NCBI GenBank assembly: GCA_902799245.1
Contig: CADBZY010000003.1
Location: 1 to 64,000, forward strand
DNA: 64,000 nucleotides
From: an uncultured Ruminococcus sp.
Lineage (GTDB): Bacteria > Bacillota > Clostridia > Oscillospirales > Acutalibacteraceae
Direction of reading: 5' to 3'
Shown: positions 7,785 through 17,996 of the stretch, in pieces
How the letters are laid out: each line of letters opens with the position of its first letter
Position numbering within the stretch: position 1 is the stretch's first letter
Made by a program: the position numbers and the translations under genes
The notes under the pieces: generated by a model
Database searches by the model: none
Seen by the model: only the letters and a program-made list of their open reading frames with translations
Told to the model about the DNA's origin: nothing

Positions 7785-10700
7785 ATGGAAAAAACAGTAT
7801 TTGAAAAAACTCACAGCTTGTACGACCCTTCGTTTGAACACGACAACTGCGGCATCGGCGCTGTGGTGAATATCAAGGGCGAAAAGTCCCACAAGGTGGT
7901 GGACGACGCGCTCACCATCGTGGAAACGCTGGAGCACCGCGCCGGCAAGGACGCGGACGGCAAGACCGGCGACGGCGTGGGAATTCTTTCCCAGATACCG
8001 CACGCGTTCTTCTCCAAAGTTGCGTCCCAGCTTGGCATCAAACTTCGTGGCGAACGGGATTACGGCGTGGGAATGTTCTTCTTCCCCCAGAAGGAGCTTG
8101 CACGCAACCAGGCTCGCAAGATGTTTGAGATCATCGCCGAAAAGGAAGGGCTGAAGGTACTCGGCTGGCGCAGCGTTCCCTGTGACACATCCGCTATCGG
8201 ACAGCGTGCGCTGGACTGCAAGCCGGAAATTCAGCAGTGTTTTATCGCGCGTCCCGAAGGCGTGAAGAAGGGCATTGATTTCGACAGACGGTTGTATGTC
8301 GCGCGCCGTGAATTCGAACAGAGCAACGAGGATACCTATGTGGTTTCGCTCAGCAGCCGGACCATTGTATATAAGGGCATGTTCCTTGTCGGCGATCTGC
8401 GGAGATTCTTCCTCGATTTGCAGGACGAGGATTTCCAGTCAGCCATTGCCATGGTACATTCCCGTTTTTCCACCAACACCAACCCGAGCTGGCAGAGGGC
8501 ACATCCCAACCGCATGATCGTCCACAACGGCGAAATCAACACCATCAAGGGCAACGCCGACAAAATGCTTGCCCGTGAGGAAACCATGCGCTCCGAGCAT
8601 TTGAAGGGCGATTTGGACAAGGTCATTCCTGTGGTCAACACCGAAGGCTCCGACTCCGCCATGCTGGACAATACGCTGGAATTCCTTGTCATGAGCGGAA
8701 TGCCGCTGCCGCTGGCGGTTATGATCACCATTCCCGAGCCGTGGGACAGAAACCACACCATGAGCCGCCGCAAGCGCGATTTTTACCAGTATTACGCCAC
8801 CATGATGGAGCCTTGGGACGGTCCCGCTTCTATCCTTTTCTCCGACGGCGACGTCATGGGAGCGGTGCTTGACCGCAACGGACTCAGGCCTTCGCGCTAT
8901 TACATCACGGACGACGGTTTTCTGGTGCTTTCCTCCGAAGTCGGCGCTCTGCCGATTTCGGCTGAAAAGATCGTGTCGAAAGACAGACTCCGCCCCGGCA
9001 AAATGCTGCTTGTCGATACGGTGAACGGCAGAGTGATCGACGACGACGAATTGAAGGAAACTTACGCTTCCCGTCAGCCCTACGGAGAATGGCTGGACGG
9101 CAACCTTGTCCGGCTCAAAGACCTGAAAATTCCCAACGTCAAGGTACAGGAGCACCACCGCGAGGAACGCCGCCGCCTGCAAAAGGCCTTCGGCTACACC
9201 TATGAGGAAATCATGAAGTCGATTCTCCCCATGGCGCAGACAGGCAGCGAACCGATCACGGCGATGGGCGTGGACACGCCGCTTGCGGTGCTTTCCAGGC
9301 AGCCGCGTCCGCTGTTCGACTACTTCAAGCAGCTTTTCGCACAGGTGACAAATCCGCCGATCGACGCGATCCGCGAGGAAATTGTCACCTCCACCACCGT
9401 CTACATCGGTGAGGACGGCAACCTTCTCCAGGAAAAGCCGGAGAACTGCCATGTCATCAAAATCCGCAACCCGATCCTCACCTCCACCGACGTACTGAAA
9501 ATCAAGAATATGCATGTCAGCGGCTATAAGGTGGCGGTCATTCCGATCCTCTATTACAAGAACACCCGTCTTTCCAAGGCGATCAGCCGCCTGTTTGTCG
9601 AAGCCGACAAGGCATACAACGAAGGTGCGAACATCCTGATTCTTTCCGACAGGGGTGTGGACGAGAACCACCTCGCCATCCCGTCCCTGCTGGCTGTTTC
9701 GGCGCTTCACCGTCATCTCGTTGTCACCAAGCGCCGGACGTCCCTCGCCGTCATTCTGGAAAGCGGTGAACCGCGCGAGGTGCATCACTTCGCCACGCTT
9801 TTAGGCTACGGCGCAAGCGCGATCAATCCCTATCTTGCGCAGGAAACCATTCACGAGCTGATTCACGACGATCTGCTTGACAAGGATTACTACGCCGCCG
9901 TGGACGACTACAACAACGCCATTCTCCACGGCATTGTCAAAATCGCCTCCAAGATGGGTATTTCCACCATTCAGTCCTACCACGGTTCACAGATTTTCGA
10001 GGCGATCGGACTCAGCAAGGAATTCATCGACGAATATTTCACCGGAACGGTCAGCCGTGTCGGCGGTATTTCCATCAAGGATGTGGAAGAAACCGTCGAT
10101 CAGCTCCACACCGCCGCGTTCGATCCTCTGGGACTGGAAACGGACACCGAAATCCGTTCCCGCGGCGCGCACGGCTTCCGCAGCGGCAAGGAGGAGCATC
10201 TCTACAATCCCCGCACGATTCACGCCCTGCAAATGGCGGCGAGATGCGGCGATTACGAGCTTTTCAAGGAATACTCCCGTATGATCACCGAGGAACAGGG
10301 CGCCATGAACCTGCGCGGTCTAATGGATTTCAATTTCTCCGATGCTCCGCTGTCAATTGACGAAGTGGAGAGCGTCGAGTCCATCGTCCGCCGCTTCAAG
10401 ACGGGCGCAATGTCCTACGGCTCTATCTCGCAGGAAGCCCACGAAACGCTTGCCCTTGCCATGAACATGCTGCACGGCAAGTCCAATTCCGGCGAAGGCG
10501 GCGAGAGCGACGAACGCCTTGCTACCAAGGGCACGGCGGAAAACCGCTGTTCCGCGATCAAGCAGGTAGCTTCGGGCCGCTTCGGTGTCACTTCCAAATA
10601 CCTCACCTCCGCCGATGAAATTCAGATCAAGATGGCGCAGGGCGCAAAGCCGGGCGAAGGCGGACACCTTCCCGGACGCAAGGTCTACCCGTGGATTGCC

Positions 10701-12326
10701 AAGACCCGTCATTCCACCCCTGGCGTGTCGCTCATCTCTCCCCCACCGCATCACGATATTTATTCCATTGAAGACCTCGCGCAGCTCATTTATGACCTGA
10801 AAAACGCCAACAAAGCCGCGCGTATTTCCGTGAAGCTGGTTTCCGAATGCGGCGTCGGCACTGTCGCGGCAGGCGTTGCCAAAGCCGGCGCGGGCGTCAT
10901 TCTCATCTCCGGCTATGACGGAGGCACCGGAGCGGCTCCCGGCAGCTCGATTCACAACGCCGGACTTCCGTGGGAACTGGGTCTTGCGGAAGCGCACCGC
11001 ACGCTGCTGATGAACGGTCTGCGCGACAGGGTGATTATTGAAACCGACGGCAAGCTCATGACCGGACGCGACGTGGCGATTGCCGCCATTCTCGGCGCGG
11101 AGGAATTCGGCTTTGCGACCGCTCCGCTGGTGACGCTGGGCTGTGCCATGATGCGCGTCTGCAATCTCGATACCTGTCCCTTCGGCGTGGCGACGCAGAA
11201 TCCCGAACTGCGCAAGCGCTTCTCCGGCAAGCCGGAATATGTGGTGAACTTCATGCGCTTTGTCGCGGAAGAACTGCGTGAATATATGGCGAAACTCGGC
11301 GTTCACAGTGTGGATGAATTAGTGGGCAGAACCGACCTGCTCCGCCGCAAAGACAACCTCTCCGAACGGGAGAACAGCGTCGATCTCAGCGCCCTGCTCG
11401 ACAAGGCGACAGCGGCGCAGCATATTTCCTACGACAGCAAGAATCTGTTTGACTTTGAGCTGGAAAAAACGCTCGACGAAACCGCCATTCACGACGGATT
11501 TAAGACCTCATTCTCCAAGGGTAAAGCAAAAACAATTGAAATAAACGTCAAAAACACCGACCGTGCGTTGGGAACAGCGTTCGGCGCGGAAATCACACGC
11601 AAATTCGGCGACAGTCTGCCGGACGACACCTTCCGCATTGTGTGTCACGGCGCTGGAGGACAGAGCTTCGGCGCGTTCATTCCCCAGGGGCTGACGATAG
11701 AACTTGTCGGCGACAGCAACGACTACTTCGGCAAGGGACTTTCCGGCGGTAAGCTGATTGTCTACCCGCCGAGTGAATCCAAATTCCAGCCGGAAGAAAA
11801 CATCATCATCGGCAATGTGGCTTTGTACGGCGCGACCAGCGGCAAGGCATTCATCAACGGCGTAGCGGGCGAACGCTTTTGTGTGCGCAATTCCGGCGCA
11901 ACGGCGGTGGTGGAAGGCGTCGGCGATCACGGCTGCGAATACATGACAGGCGGCTGTGTGGTCGTGCTCGGCAGCACCGGCAAGAACTTTGCCGCCGGTA
12001 TGTCGGGCGGCGTGGTCTATGTACTGGACGAGGACAGAGAGCTTTATATGCGCGTCAACAAGGAACTGGTAGAATTTTCCGAGGTCACATCCCATTCCGA
12101 CGCGGATAAAATCAAAGCCCTGATTGAAGAACATGTGCAGGCGACACATTCACCCAAGGGTCAGCAAATACTGGACGATTTCAGCGAATACCTGCCGAAA
12201 TTCAAGAAGATCATTCCCCACGACTACAAGACCATCATTCAGTCCATAGCCGAATTCGAGGGCAAGGGACTTTCTGTCGAGGAAGCAAAGATCGAAGCGT
12301 TCTATCAATTCACGCGTGAGCAATAA
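7785..12326 (+). CDS. gltB: Glutamate synthase (GOGAT), large subunit
   Basis: Transfers the amide nitrogen of glutamine to 2-oxoglutarate, giving two glutamates, with electrons supplied through GltD. The protein has 1513 residues, full family length. A short propeptide precedes the amidotransferase nucleophile Cys22 (HDNCGIGAVV). GATase blocks such as HSRFSTNTNPSW and HNGEINT follow. The FMN synthase domain lies at roughly 830-1190, with KPGEGGHLPG, SGYDGGTGAAP and the 3Fe-4S cysteines C1120, C1126 and C1131. The C-terminal GXGXG beta-helix domain completes it. The stop is 14 bp before gltD, so the two form an operon. The gene sits opposite glnN. Confidence 0.98.
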   Translation: MEKTVFEKTHSLYDPSFEHDNCGIGAVVNIKGEKSHKVVDDALTIVETLEHRAGKDADGKTGDGVGILSQIPHAFFSKVASQLGIKLRGERDYGVGMFFFPQKELARNQARKMFEIIAEKEGLKVLGWRSVPCDTSAIGQRALDCKPEIQQCFIARPEGVKKGIDFDRRLYVARREFEQSNEDTYVVSLSSRTIVYKGMFLVGDLRRFFLDLQDEDFQSAIAMVHSRFSTNTNPSWQRAHPNRMIVHNGEINTIKGNADKMLAREETMRSEHLKGDLDKVIPVVNTEGSDSAMLDNTLEFLVMSGMPLPLAVMITIPEPWDRNHTMSRRKRDFYQYYATMMEPWDGPASILFSDGDVMGAVLDRNGLRPSRYYITDDGFLVLSSEVGALPISAEKIVSKDRLRPGKMLLVDTVNGRVIDDDELKETYASRQPYGEWLDGNLVRLKDLKIPNVKVQEHHREERRRLQKAFGYTYEEIMKSILPMAQTGSEPITAMGVDTPLAVLSRQPRPLFDYFKQLFAQVTNPPIDAIREEIVTSTTVYIGEDGNLLQEKPENCHVIKIRNPILTSTDVLKIKNMHVSGYKVAVIPILYYKNTRLSKAISRLFVEADKAYNEGANILILSDRGVDENHLAIPSLLAVSALHRHLVVTKRRTSLAVILESGEPREVHHFATLLGYGASAINPYLAQETIHELIHDDLLDKDYYAAVDDYNNAILHGIVKIASKMGISTIQSYHGSQIFEAIGLSKEFIDEYFTGTVSRVGGISIKDVEETVDQLHTAAFDPLGLETDTEIRSRGAHGFRSGKEEHLYNPRTIHALQMAARCGDYELFKEYSRMITEEQGAMNLRGLMDFNFSDAPLSIDEVESVESIVRRFKTGAMSYGSISQEAHETLALAMNMLHGKSNSGEGGESDERLATKGTAENRCSAIKQVASGRFGVTSKYLTSADEIQIKMAQGAKPGEGGHLPGRKVYPWIAKTRHSTPGVSLISPPPHHDIYSIEDLAQLIYDLKNANKAARISVKLVSECGVGTVAAGVAKAGAGVILISGYDGGTGAAPGSSIHNAGLPWELGLAEAHRTLLMNGLRDRVIIETDGKLMTGRDVAIAAILGAEEFGFATAPLVTLGCAMMRVCNLDTCPFGVATQNPELRKRFSGKPEYVVNFMRFVAEELREYMAKLGVHSVDELVGRTDLLRRKDNLSERENSVDLSALLDKATAAQHISYDSKNLFDFELEKTLDETAIHDGFKTSFSKGKAKTIEINVKNTDRALGTAFGAEITRKFGDSLPDDTFRIVCHGAGGQSFGAFIPQGLTIELVGDSNDYFGKGLSGGKLIVYPPSESKFQPEENIIIGNVALYGATSGKAFINGVAGERFCVRNSGATAVVEGVGDHGCEYMTGGCVVVLGSTGKNFAAGMSGGVVYVLDEDRELYMRVNKELVEFSEVTSHSDADKIKALIEEHVQATHSPKGQQILDDFSEYLPKFKKIIPHDYKTIIQSIAEFEGKGLSVEEAKIEAFYQFTREQ

Positions 12327-12340
12327 AGGAGAGGATTATT

Positions 12341-13825
12341 ATGGGAAAACCGACAGGATTTTTGGAATATCAGCGCGAGGACGCGCCTGCCTTCTCCGTA
12401 AGCGAGCGCATACAGCATTTCAACGAATTTCACGAGCCGCTCTCCGAAGCCGACCGGAAAAAGCAGGCGGCACGCTGCATGGCGTGCGGCGTGCCGTTCT
12501 GTCAGTCGGGTATGATGATAGGCGGCATGATCTCCGGCTGTCCTCTGGGCAACCTCATTCCCGAATGGAATGATCTGATCTACCGCGGCGCGTGGAAGCA
12601 GGCGTATGACCGTCTGCGTCTGACAAACAGCTTTCCGGAATTCACCAGCCGCGTGTGTCCGGCGCTTTGTGAAAAGGCATGTACCTGCGGGGCTGAAGGC
12701 GACGCGGTAACGGTTCGCGCCAACGAATACGCCATTGTGGAACGCGCCTATGCCGAAGGCTGGGCAAAGGCGCAGCCTCCCAAAGTGCGCACGGGCAAGA
12801 AAGTGGCAGTTATCGGTTCCGGCCCTTCGGGGCTTGCGGCTGCGGAACTGCTTAATCACAGAGGACATTCTGTTACAGTATTCGAGAGAAGCGACCGCCT
12901 GGGAGGTCTGCTAATGTACGGCATTCCTAGCATGAAGCTGGAGAAGCATATTATTGACCGGCGCATCGACATCATGCGCGAGGAAGGTGTGGAATTCCGC
13001 ACGGGCGTGAATGTAGGCGCTGATATCACGGCGGAGGAGATTCTCGCCGATCACGATGCGGTCATTCTCGCCTGCGGCTCGTCCCATCCCCGTGACATCA
13101 AAGCCGAAGGGCGCGACGCGGAGGGAATCTATTTCGCCGTGGACTTCCTCAAATCCACCACCAAAGCGCTGCTGGACAACGGCTTGCAGGAAGGCACCTT
13201 TATCTCGGCAAAGAACAAAAACGTTATCGTCATCGGCGGCGGCGACACAGGCAACGACTGCGTGGGAACCTGTGTGCGTCACGGCGCGAAGAGCATTCTC
13301 CAGCTTGAAATGATGCCGAAGCTCCCCGACACCCGCACGGCGAACAACCCGTGGCCGCAGTGGCCGCGCGTCTGCAAGACCGATTACGGTCAGGAGGAAG
13401 CCGCAGCAGTATACGGAAGCGACCCGAGAATTTACCAGACCACCGTCAAGGAATTTTTGAAGGACGAAAACGGTCATCTCAGTGGCGCGGTTCTGCTGAG
13501 CCTGCAACCCGAAAAAGACCCCAACACCGGACGCATGACAATGAAGCCGGTGGAAGGCTCGGAGCGCACGGTGGAGGCGGAGCTTGTGCTGATTGCCGCC
13601 GGATTCCTCGGCAGTGAGGGCTATGTGACAACCGCGTTCGGCGTGGAAACCGACGGACGCACCAACGTCGCGACACGGAAGGGAACCCACCGCACCAATA
13701 TCGACAAAATATTTACCGCCGGAGATATGCACAGCGGTCAGTCGCTTGTCGTGCGCGCCATCCGGGACGGACGCGACTGTGCCAAAGAGGTCGACGAAAC
13801 CCTCATCGGATACAGCAATCTGTAA
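12341..13825 (+). CDS. gltD: Glutamate synthase, small (NADPH) subunit
   Basis: A 494-residue FAD and NAD(P)H oxidoreductase that feeds electrons to GltB. Near the N-terminus are the two cysteine clusters for 4Fe-4S centres: CMACGVPFC...GCPLGN (residues ~46-68) and CPALCEKACTCG (~106-117). The FAD-binding VAVIGSGPSGLAAAE follows, then the NADPH-binding VIVIGGGDTGNDCVG and the C-terminal FTAGDMHSGQSLVV typical of the family. RBS GGAGAGG. Co-transcribed with gltB. Plant and bacterial GOGAT small subunits match in length and motif order. Confidence 0.97.
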   Translation: MGKPTGFLEYQREDAPAFSVSERIQHFNEFHEPLSEADRKKQAARCMACGVPFCQSGMMIGGMISGCPLGNLIPEWNDLIYRGAWKQAYDRLRLTNSFPEFTSRVCPALCEKACTCGAEGDAVTVRANEYAIVERAYAEGWAKAQPPKVRTGKKVAVIGSGPSGLAAAELLNHRGHSVTVFERSDRLGGLLMYGIPSMKLEKHIIDRRIDIMREEGVEFRTGVNVGADITAEEILADHDAVILACGSSHPRDIKAEGRDAEGIYFAVDFLKSTTKALLDNGLQEGTFISAKNKNVIVIGGGDTGNDCVGTCVRHGAKSILQLEMMPKLPDTRTANNPWPQWPRVCKTDYGQEEAAAVYGSDPRIYQTTVKEFLKDENGHLSGAVLLSLQPEKDPNTGRMTMKPVEGSERTVEAELVLIAAGFLGSEGYVTTAFGVETDGRTNVATRKGTHRTNIDKIFTAGDMHSGQSLVVRAIRDGRDCAKEVDETLIGYSNL

Positions 13826-13937
13826 AATCAGAGCAATAGAGCATATGTCCTACCGCTCCATTCAGTTAAATCACTGTTAAGCCAATTTATCTGACGAAAA
13901 ACAATCGAATAGCTTTCCTTAAAGAATAAAAAAAAAA

Positions 13938-13990
13938 CAACCATCGGCGTGTGAATTTGCAGCAGTACGGCTCTTCCACCCCGGTGGTTG
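13938..13990 (-). terminator. Terminator of the lipoprotein gene
   Basis: On the minus strand CAACCACCGG (13990-13981) pairs with CCGATGGTTG (13947-13938) with one wobble, followed by a run of about ten T. It lies between two convergent genes, so it may also help stop gltD transcripts. Confidence 0.8.
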
Positions 13991-14027
13991 ATATTATTTA
14001 TTCTATACGGATATTCTTCAAATAAAA

Positions 14028-14501
14028 TCAATATTTCAGCTCTTTCAGAAACTCTTCGATAGCAGCCTTGTTATCAGAATCTGTCGGCGGAACATAGACC
14101 AGCGTGTTCTCTATGTACTCGACCATTGTGTATTTTCCGTCGGATGTCATGGTGCGCTTCGCGTAATTCTTCCCGTTTGAAGAAGCGCCAGAATAAACGC
14201 TCCCTTTCTCACTTTCAATTTTGTTGTTCTGGTTGTTGAAAATAATTGTGGCAGAATCAGCGTTGTCTGTCACATAGAATTCTATCTGGAAAGGATGACC
14301 CGAAGGGTAGGCTATAAAAACCTCTTTGAATTCCGGATAATTGCTGAACTGAGCAAGAGCGTCCTCAATGGTGTACCCCTTTTCCTGGGCAATGGCTTTG
14401 AACGTGTTGGAGTCAGAGGGGGTTTTGGTACACGAAGCGAGCATAACGGAGATAAGTCCCATCGCAAGGACAAGGGCAAAGAATCTGGATGTTTTTTTCA
14501 T
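14028..14501 (-). CDS. Predicted lipoprotein of unknown function
   Basis: From ATG 14501 (RBS AAAGGAA) this gives 157 residues: positively charged MKKTSR, a hydrophobic segment and the lipobox LASC (Cys ~24), so a lipid-anchored exported protein is expected. An upstream in-frame ATG at 14582 is less likely because it would bury the signal peptide. The mature part is a small, soluble alpha/beta-looking domain with no motif I recognise. It ends in a Lys/Glu-rich helix. It has its own terminator and stands alone between gltD and a divergent PHP gene. Confidence 0.7.
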   Translation of the reverse strand: MKKTSRFFALVLAMGLISVMLASCTKTPSDSNTFKAIAQEKGYTIEDALAQFSNYPEFKEVFIAYPSGHPFQIEFYVTDNADSATIIFNNQNNKIESEKGSVYSGASSNGKNYAKRTMTSDGKYTMVEYIENTLVYVPPTDSDNKAAIEEFLKELKY

Positions 14502-14753
14502 GATAAGGTTCCTTTCTGCGGATTTTAATAAAATCTGAGATAACGCATCCATTGAATGAAGAAAAACAACATGATTTGTCATATCACTCTTCTGTTTGAT
14601 GTGTTATTAATATTTTACTATATTATTATATAATTGTCAATAATAAATATACTTAATCATTAAGATTTTATAACATTGCGACCAAGAAAAACGAGTATAT
14701 CTTACATCTCTTCCCGGAATAAAAACGTGATGAATAATTGTTCATTATTGTAC

Positions 14754-14797
14754 TTGCAAAATAAGCCGCGGGAGATTATAATTAGTTTATACTAATT
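14754..14797 (+). promoter_or_regulatory. Promoter with overlapping dyad operator upstream of the PHP-feoAB genes
   Basis: TTGCAA 14754-14759, a 17-bp spacer and TATAAT 14777-14782. A perfect 7-bp inverted repeat, AATTAGT-TTAT-ACTAATT (14780-14797), overlaps the end of the -10 box and the expected start of transcription. That is where a repressor would act. It is not an obvious Fur box. Confidence 0.7.
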
Positions 14798-14823
14798 CAT
14801 ATAGTGGGAAGGTATACTAACCA

Positions 14824-15597
14824 ATGCTTACCAATTATCACACACATTGCGACCTGTGCAAGCACGCGGAAGGCTCGGTAGAGGTTTACGTGCAGCAGGC
14901 GATTATCGACGGCTTTGACGTTTTGGGAATGAGCGATCATTTACCTTATCCGAATTTCGACTACGGCTTCCGCATGGAATTTGCCGAGTTATGGGATTAT
15001 ATTACCGACGTGCGCGATGCGCAGAAAAAATACGGCGACAGGCTGAAAATACTTCTCGGTTTCGAGAGCGAATACATGCGCGAATACCGCAGATACTACG
15101 AGAAACTGCTTGACGAGTACGGCATTGAATATCTCATATTAGGGCAGCATTTCTACGACATAAGCGGACACTGGCAAAGTGCCTTTGACATAAACGACAC
15201 AGCGGAATGTGTCAATTATGCCCGCAGCGTCAGCGAAGGACTTGACACAGGCTGCTATTCGCTGCTGGCACATCCCGATATAGTGGGAGTCAACCGGCTG
15301 CCCTGGGATAAAAACATGGATAAAATGACCGACATCATCGTCGAAAGCGCGGTAAAGAACGACATTCCGCTTGAAATCAACGCGAACGGCGTTCGCCGAG
15401 GTTTCATCACTGACGAGCTGGGAACGCATTACATGTATCCGCATTTTAAATTCTGGGAGAAGGTCGCGGAGGCAAAAGCCAAAGTCGTGATCAGCTCCGA
15501 CTGCCACAACCCCGCGCTTCTGAACGACAGCGACGTGCAGAAGTGCCGCGACATTGCGAAAAACTGGGGATTGCATGTAATTGATGCGATTGATTAA
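14824..15597 (+). CDS. PHP-domain histidinol-phosphatase family protein
   Basis: A 257-residue metal-dependent phosphoesterase of the PHP superfamily, of the HisK (histidinol-phosphate phosphatase) type. Metal-binding motifs are NYHTHCDLCKHA at the start, GMSDHLPY near residue 38, GFESEY near 80, LLAHPDIVG near 150 and SSDCHN near 224. The family removes phosphate from L-histidinol phosphate, but no other his gene is nearby, so the substrate is inferred. RBS GGGAAGG. It is followed after 28 bp by feoAB and shares its promoter, an unexpected pairing. Confidence 0.85.
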   Translation: MLTNYHTHCDLCKHAEGSVEVYVQQAIIDGFDVLGMSDHLPYPNFDYGFRMEFAELWDYITDVRDAQKKYGDRLKILLGFESEYMREYRRYYEKLLDEYGIEYLILGQHFYDISGHWQSAFDINDTAECVNYARSVSEGLDTGCYSLLAHPDIVGVNRLPWDKNMDKMTDIIVESAVKNDIPLEINANGVRRGFITDELGTHYMYPHFKFWEKVAEAKAKVVISSDCHNPALLNDSDVQKCRDIAKNWGLHVIDAID

Positions 15598-15625
15598 GGA
15601 AATAATATCAGTAAGGTGACAAAAA

Positions 15626-17977
15626 ATGACGCTCAAGGAATTAAAGCCGGGGGAATCCGGCATCATCAAAAAGGTAGGCGGCACGGGCGCGCTGCGCCAG
15701 CATTTTCTGGATATGGGCGTAATCCCCGGGGCAGAAGTGACAGTGATCAAATTCGCACCGATGGGGGATCCGGTAGAGCTTCGGATTCATGGTTACGAGC
15801 TGACGCTTCGGCTGGACGACGCGGATAAAATCGATGTTCAGACGTTTATTGCCGGCGCTAAGACGGAGCCTTCCACCAAGAAGAAAAAAAGAATAGAGCA
15901 CCCAGGTCTCGGTGAAGAAGGCAAATTCCACCCCAAGGGCAGCGGCAATCCCTTGCCGTCCGGCACAACGCTGACATTCGCCCTGGTCGGCAATCAGAAC
16001 AGCGGTAAGACGACGCTCTTCAATCAGCTCACAGGAGCGAACCAGCACGTCGGCAACTTTCCCGGCGTGACAGTCGACCGCAAGGACGGTGTCATCAGAG
16101 GGCACGACAACACCCTCATCACCGACCTGCCGGGTATCTATTCCATGTCGCCCTATACGGGCGAAGAACTTGTCTCCCGCAACTTCGTGCTGAACGAGAA
16201 GCCGCACGGCATCATCAACATAGTGGACGCAACCAACATCGAACGTAATCTGTACCTGACAATGCAGCTGCTCGAAACCGACGTGCCGATGGTGGTGGCG
16301 CTCAATATGATGGATGAAATGACGGGCAACGGCGGCACGGTGGACATCAACGCAATGGAGGCCATGCTCGGGGTTCCCGTGGTTCCTATATCGGCAGCCA
16401 AAAACGAGGGCGTTGACGAGCTTGTCAAGCACGCGATTCACGTCGCCAAATACCAGGAGAAGCCGCTCCAACAGGACTTCTGCGACGCGTCGCACAGCGG
16501 CGGCGCGGTTCACCGCGCACTTCACGCAGTCATTCATATGACAGAGGATCACGCGGCACGAAGCGGACTTCCGGTGAGATTTGCGGCAAGCAAACTGATA
16601 GAGGGCGACGAGTTGATCATGAACCAGTTAGCCCTTGACGTCAACGAAAAGGAAACGCTCGAACACATCGTTCTGCAAATGGAAAAGGAACGCGGACTTG
16701 ACCGCAGCGCCGCGATCGCCGATATGCGTTTTGCCTACATAAAGAAGGTCTGCGACCGCTGTGTCATCAAGCCCAAGGAGAGCAAGGAGCATATCCGCAG
16801 CCGCAAGATCGACAGGATTCTGACAGGAAAATACACGGCCATTCCAATGTTCATCGCTATCATGGGACTTGTGTTTTACCTGACCTTCAATGTCATCGGC
16901 GCATGGCTGCAGGAACTTCTGGAGAAAGGCATCGGCGCTCTGGAGGGCTGGGCGGCGTCCGCCATGAACGCGGGAAATGTCAACAGTGTTATTCAGGGGC
17001 TTGTGATCCAAGGTCTGTTTGAAGGCGTGGGAAGCGTGCTGAGCTTCCTGCCGATTATCGTGACTATGTTCTTCTTTCTTTCGCTGCTGGAGGACAGCGG
17101 CTACATTGCGCGCGTGGCATTCTTCACGGATAAACTGCTGAGAAAGATCGGTCTTTCGGGGCGAAGCATTGTTCCGCTGCTGATCGGCTTCGGATGCACG
17201 GTGCCGGCGGTCATGTCCACACGCACGCTTCCCAGCGAACGCGACAGAAAAATGACGATACTGCTCACTCCCTTCATGACCTGTACCGCAAAGCTGCCGA
17301 TCTACGCCTTCTTTGTCAGCACCTTCTTCCCCAATTACGGCGGCGCTGTTATGACGCTGCTGTATGTCACGGGCATATTTGTGGGAGTTATCGTCGCTCT
17401 GCTCTTCAAGAAAACACTCTTCAAAGGCGAGGCGGTTCCCTTCGTCATGGAGCTTCCCAACTACCGTCTCCCCAGTCCCCGAAACGTGATACAGCTGCTT
17501 TGGGAAAAGGCAAAGGATTTTTTGCAGAGGGCTTTTTCCGTCATTCTGATAGCCACCATTATCGTGTGGTTCCTGCAGAGCTTTGACTTCCGTCTGAATC
17601 CCGCGTCGAATTCACATGACAGCATTTTAGCAGCGATTTCCGGACTGCTGGTTCCTCTGTTTGTTCCGCTGGGACTCGGCGACTGGCGGATTATTACCTC
17701 CCTGATCAGCGGATTCATGGCTAAGGAAAGTGTTGTATCGGTGCTGGAAGTGCTGTTCGGCGCCGAGGGCGGCATTGTCGCGGCGATCAGCCCTGCCGCC
17801 GCTGCTTCACTGCTGATATTCTGCCTGCTCTACACGCCGTGTGTGGCTGCGATTGCCTCCATCAAGCGGGAGCTTGGAATTAAATGGGCCATTGCGGTTG
17901 TGCTGTGGCAGTGCGGGATCGCTTGGCTTGCCGCACTTTGTGTCAGGCTGATTCTTCTCGCCTGCGGACTGGGATAA
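15626..17977 (+). CDS. feoB: FeoA-FeoB fusion, ferrous iron transporter
   Basis: A 783-residue protein for Fe(II) uptake. Residues 1-75 form an SH3-like FeoA domain (GIIKKVGGTGALRQHFLDMG...). A Lys-rich linker leads to the FeoB G-domain: G1 GNQNSGKTT near 121-129, G2 GNFPGVTVDRK, G3 DLPGIYSMSP and G4 NMMD. The transmembrane part from ~400 onward carries the Gate motifs with conserved Cys (LLIGFGCTVPAVMSTRTL and FMTCTAKLPIYAFF). FeoA and FeoB are usually separate genes; the fusion seen here is one of the known natural arrangements. The RBS GGTGA lies 28 bp after the PHP gene. A membrane location is certain from the sequence. Confidence 0.95.
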   Translation: MTLKELKPGESGIIKKVGGTGALRQHFLDMGVIPGAEVTVIKFAPMGDPVELRIHGYELTLRLDDADKIDVQTFIAGAKTEPSTKKKKRIEHPGLGEEGKFHPKGSGNPLPSGTTLTFALVGNQNSGKTTLFNQLTGANQHVGNFPGVTVDRKDGVIRGHDNTLITDLPGIYSMSPYTGEELVSRNFVLNEKPHGIINIVDATNIERNLYLTMQLLETDVPMVVALNMMDEMTGNGGTVDINAMEAMLGVPVVPISAAKNEGVDELVKHAIHVAKYQEKPLQQDFCDASHSGGAVHRALHAVIHMTEDHAARSGLPVRFAASKLIEGDELIMNQLALDVNEKETLEHIVLQMEKERGLDRSAAIADMRFAYIKKVCDRCVIKPKESKEHIRSRKIDRILTGKYTAIPMFIAIMGLVFYLTFNVIGAWLQELLEKGIGALEGWAASAMNAGNVNSVIQGLVIQGLFEGVGSVLSFLPIIVTMFFFLSLLEDSGYIARVAFFTDKLLRKIGLSGRSIVPLLIGFGCTVPAVMSTRTLPSERDRKMTILLTPFMTCTAKLPIYAFFVSTFFPNYGGAVMTLLYVTGIFVGVIVALLFKKTLFKGEAVPFVMELPNYRLPSPRNVIQLLWEKAKDFLQRAFSVILIATIIVWFLQSFDFRLNPASNSHDSILAAISGLLVPLFVPLGLGDWRIITSLISGFMAKESVVSVLEVLFGAEGGIVAAISPAAAASLLIFCLLYTPCVAAIASIKRELGIKWAIAVVLWQCGIAWLAALCVRLILLACGLG

Positions 17978-17996
17978 CGATGGAGGGAAGATGGAT

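Noticed and set aside
8439-9788. 449-codon frame antisense to gltB
   Set aside because: Opposite a conserved gene, no motif, no promoter or SD; shadow frame.
10353-11306. Antisense frame in gltB
   Set aside because: Same reason: strong motif-bearing gene on the other strand.
15598-15625. Fur box before feoAB
   Set aside because: The 28-bp gap has no palindromic GATAATGATAATC-like sequence.
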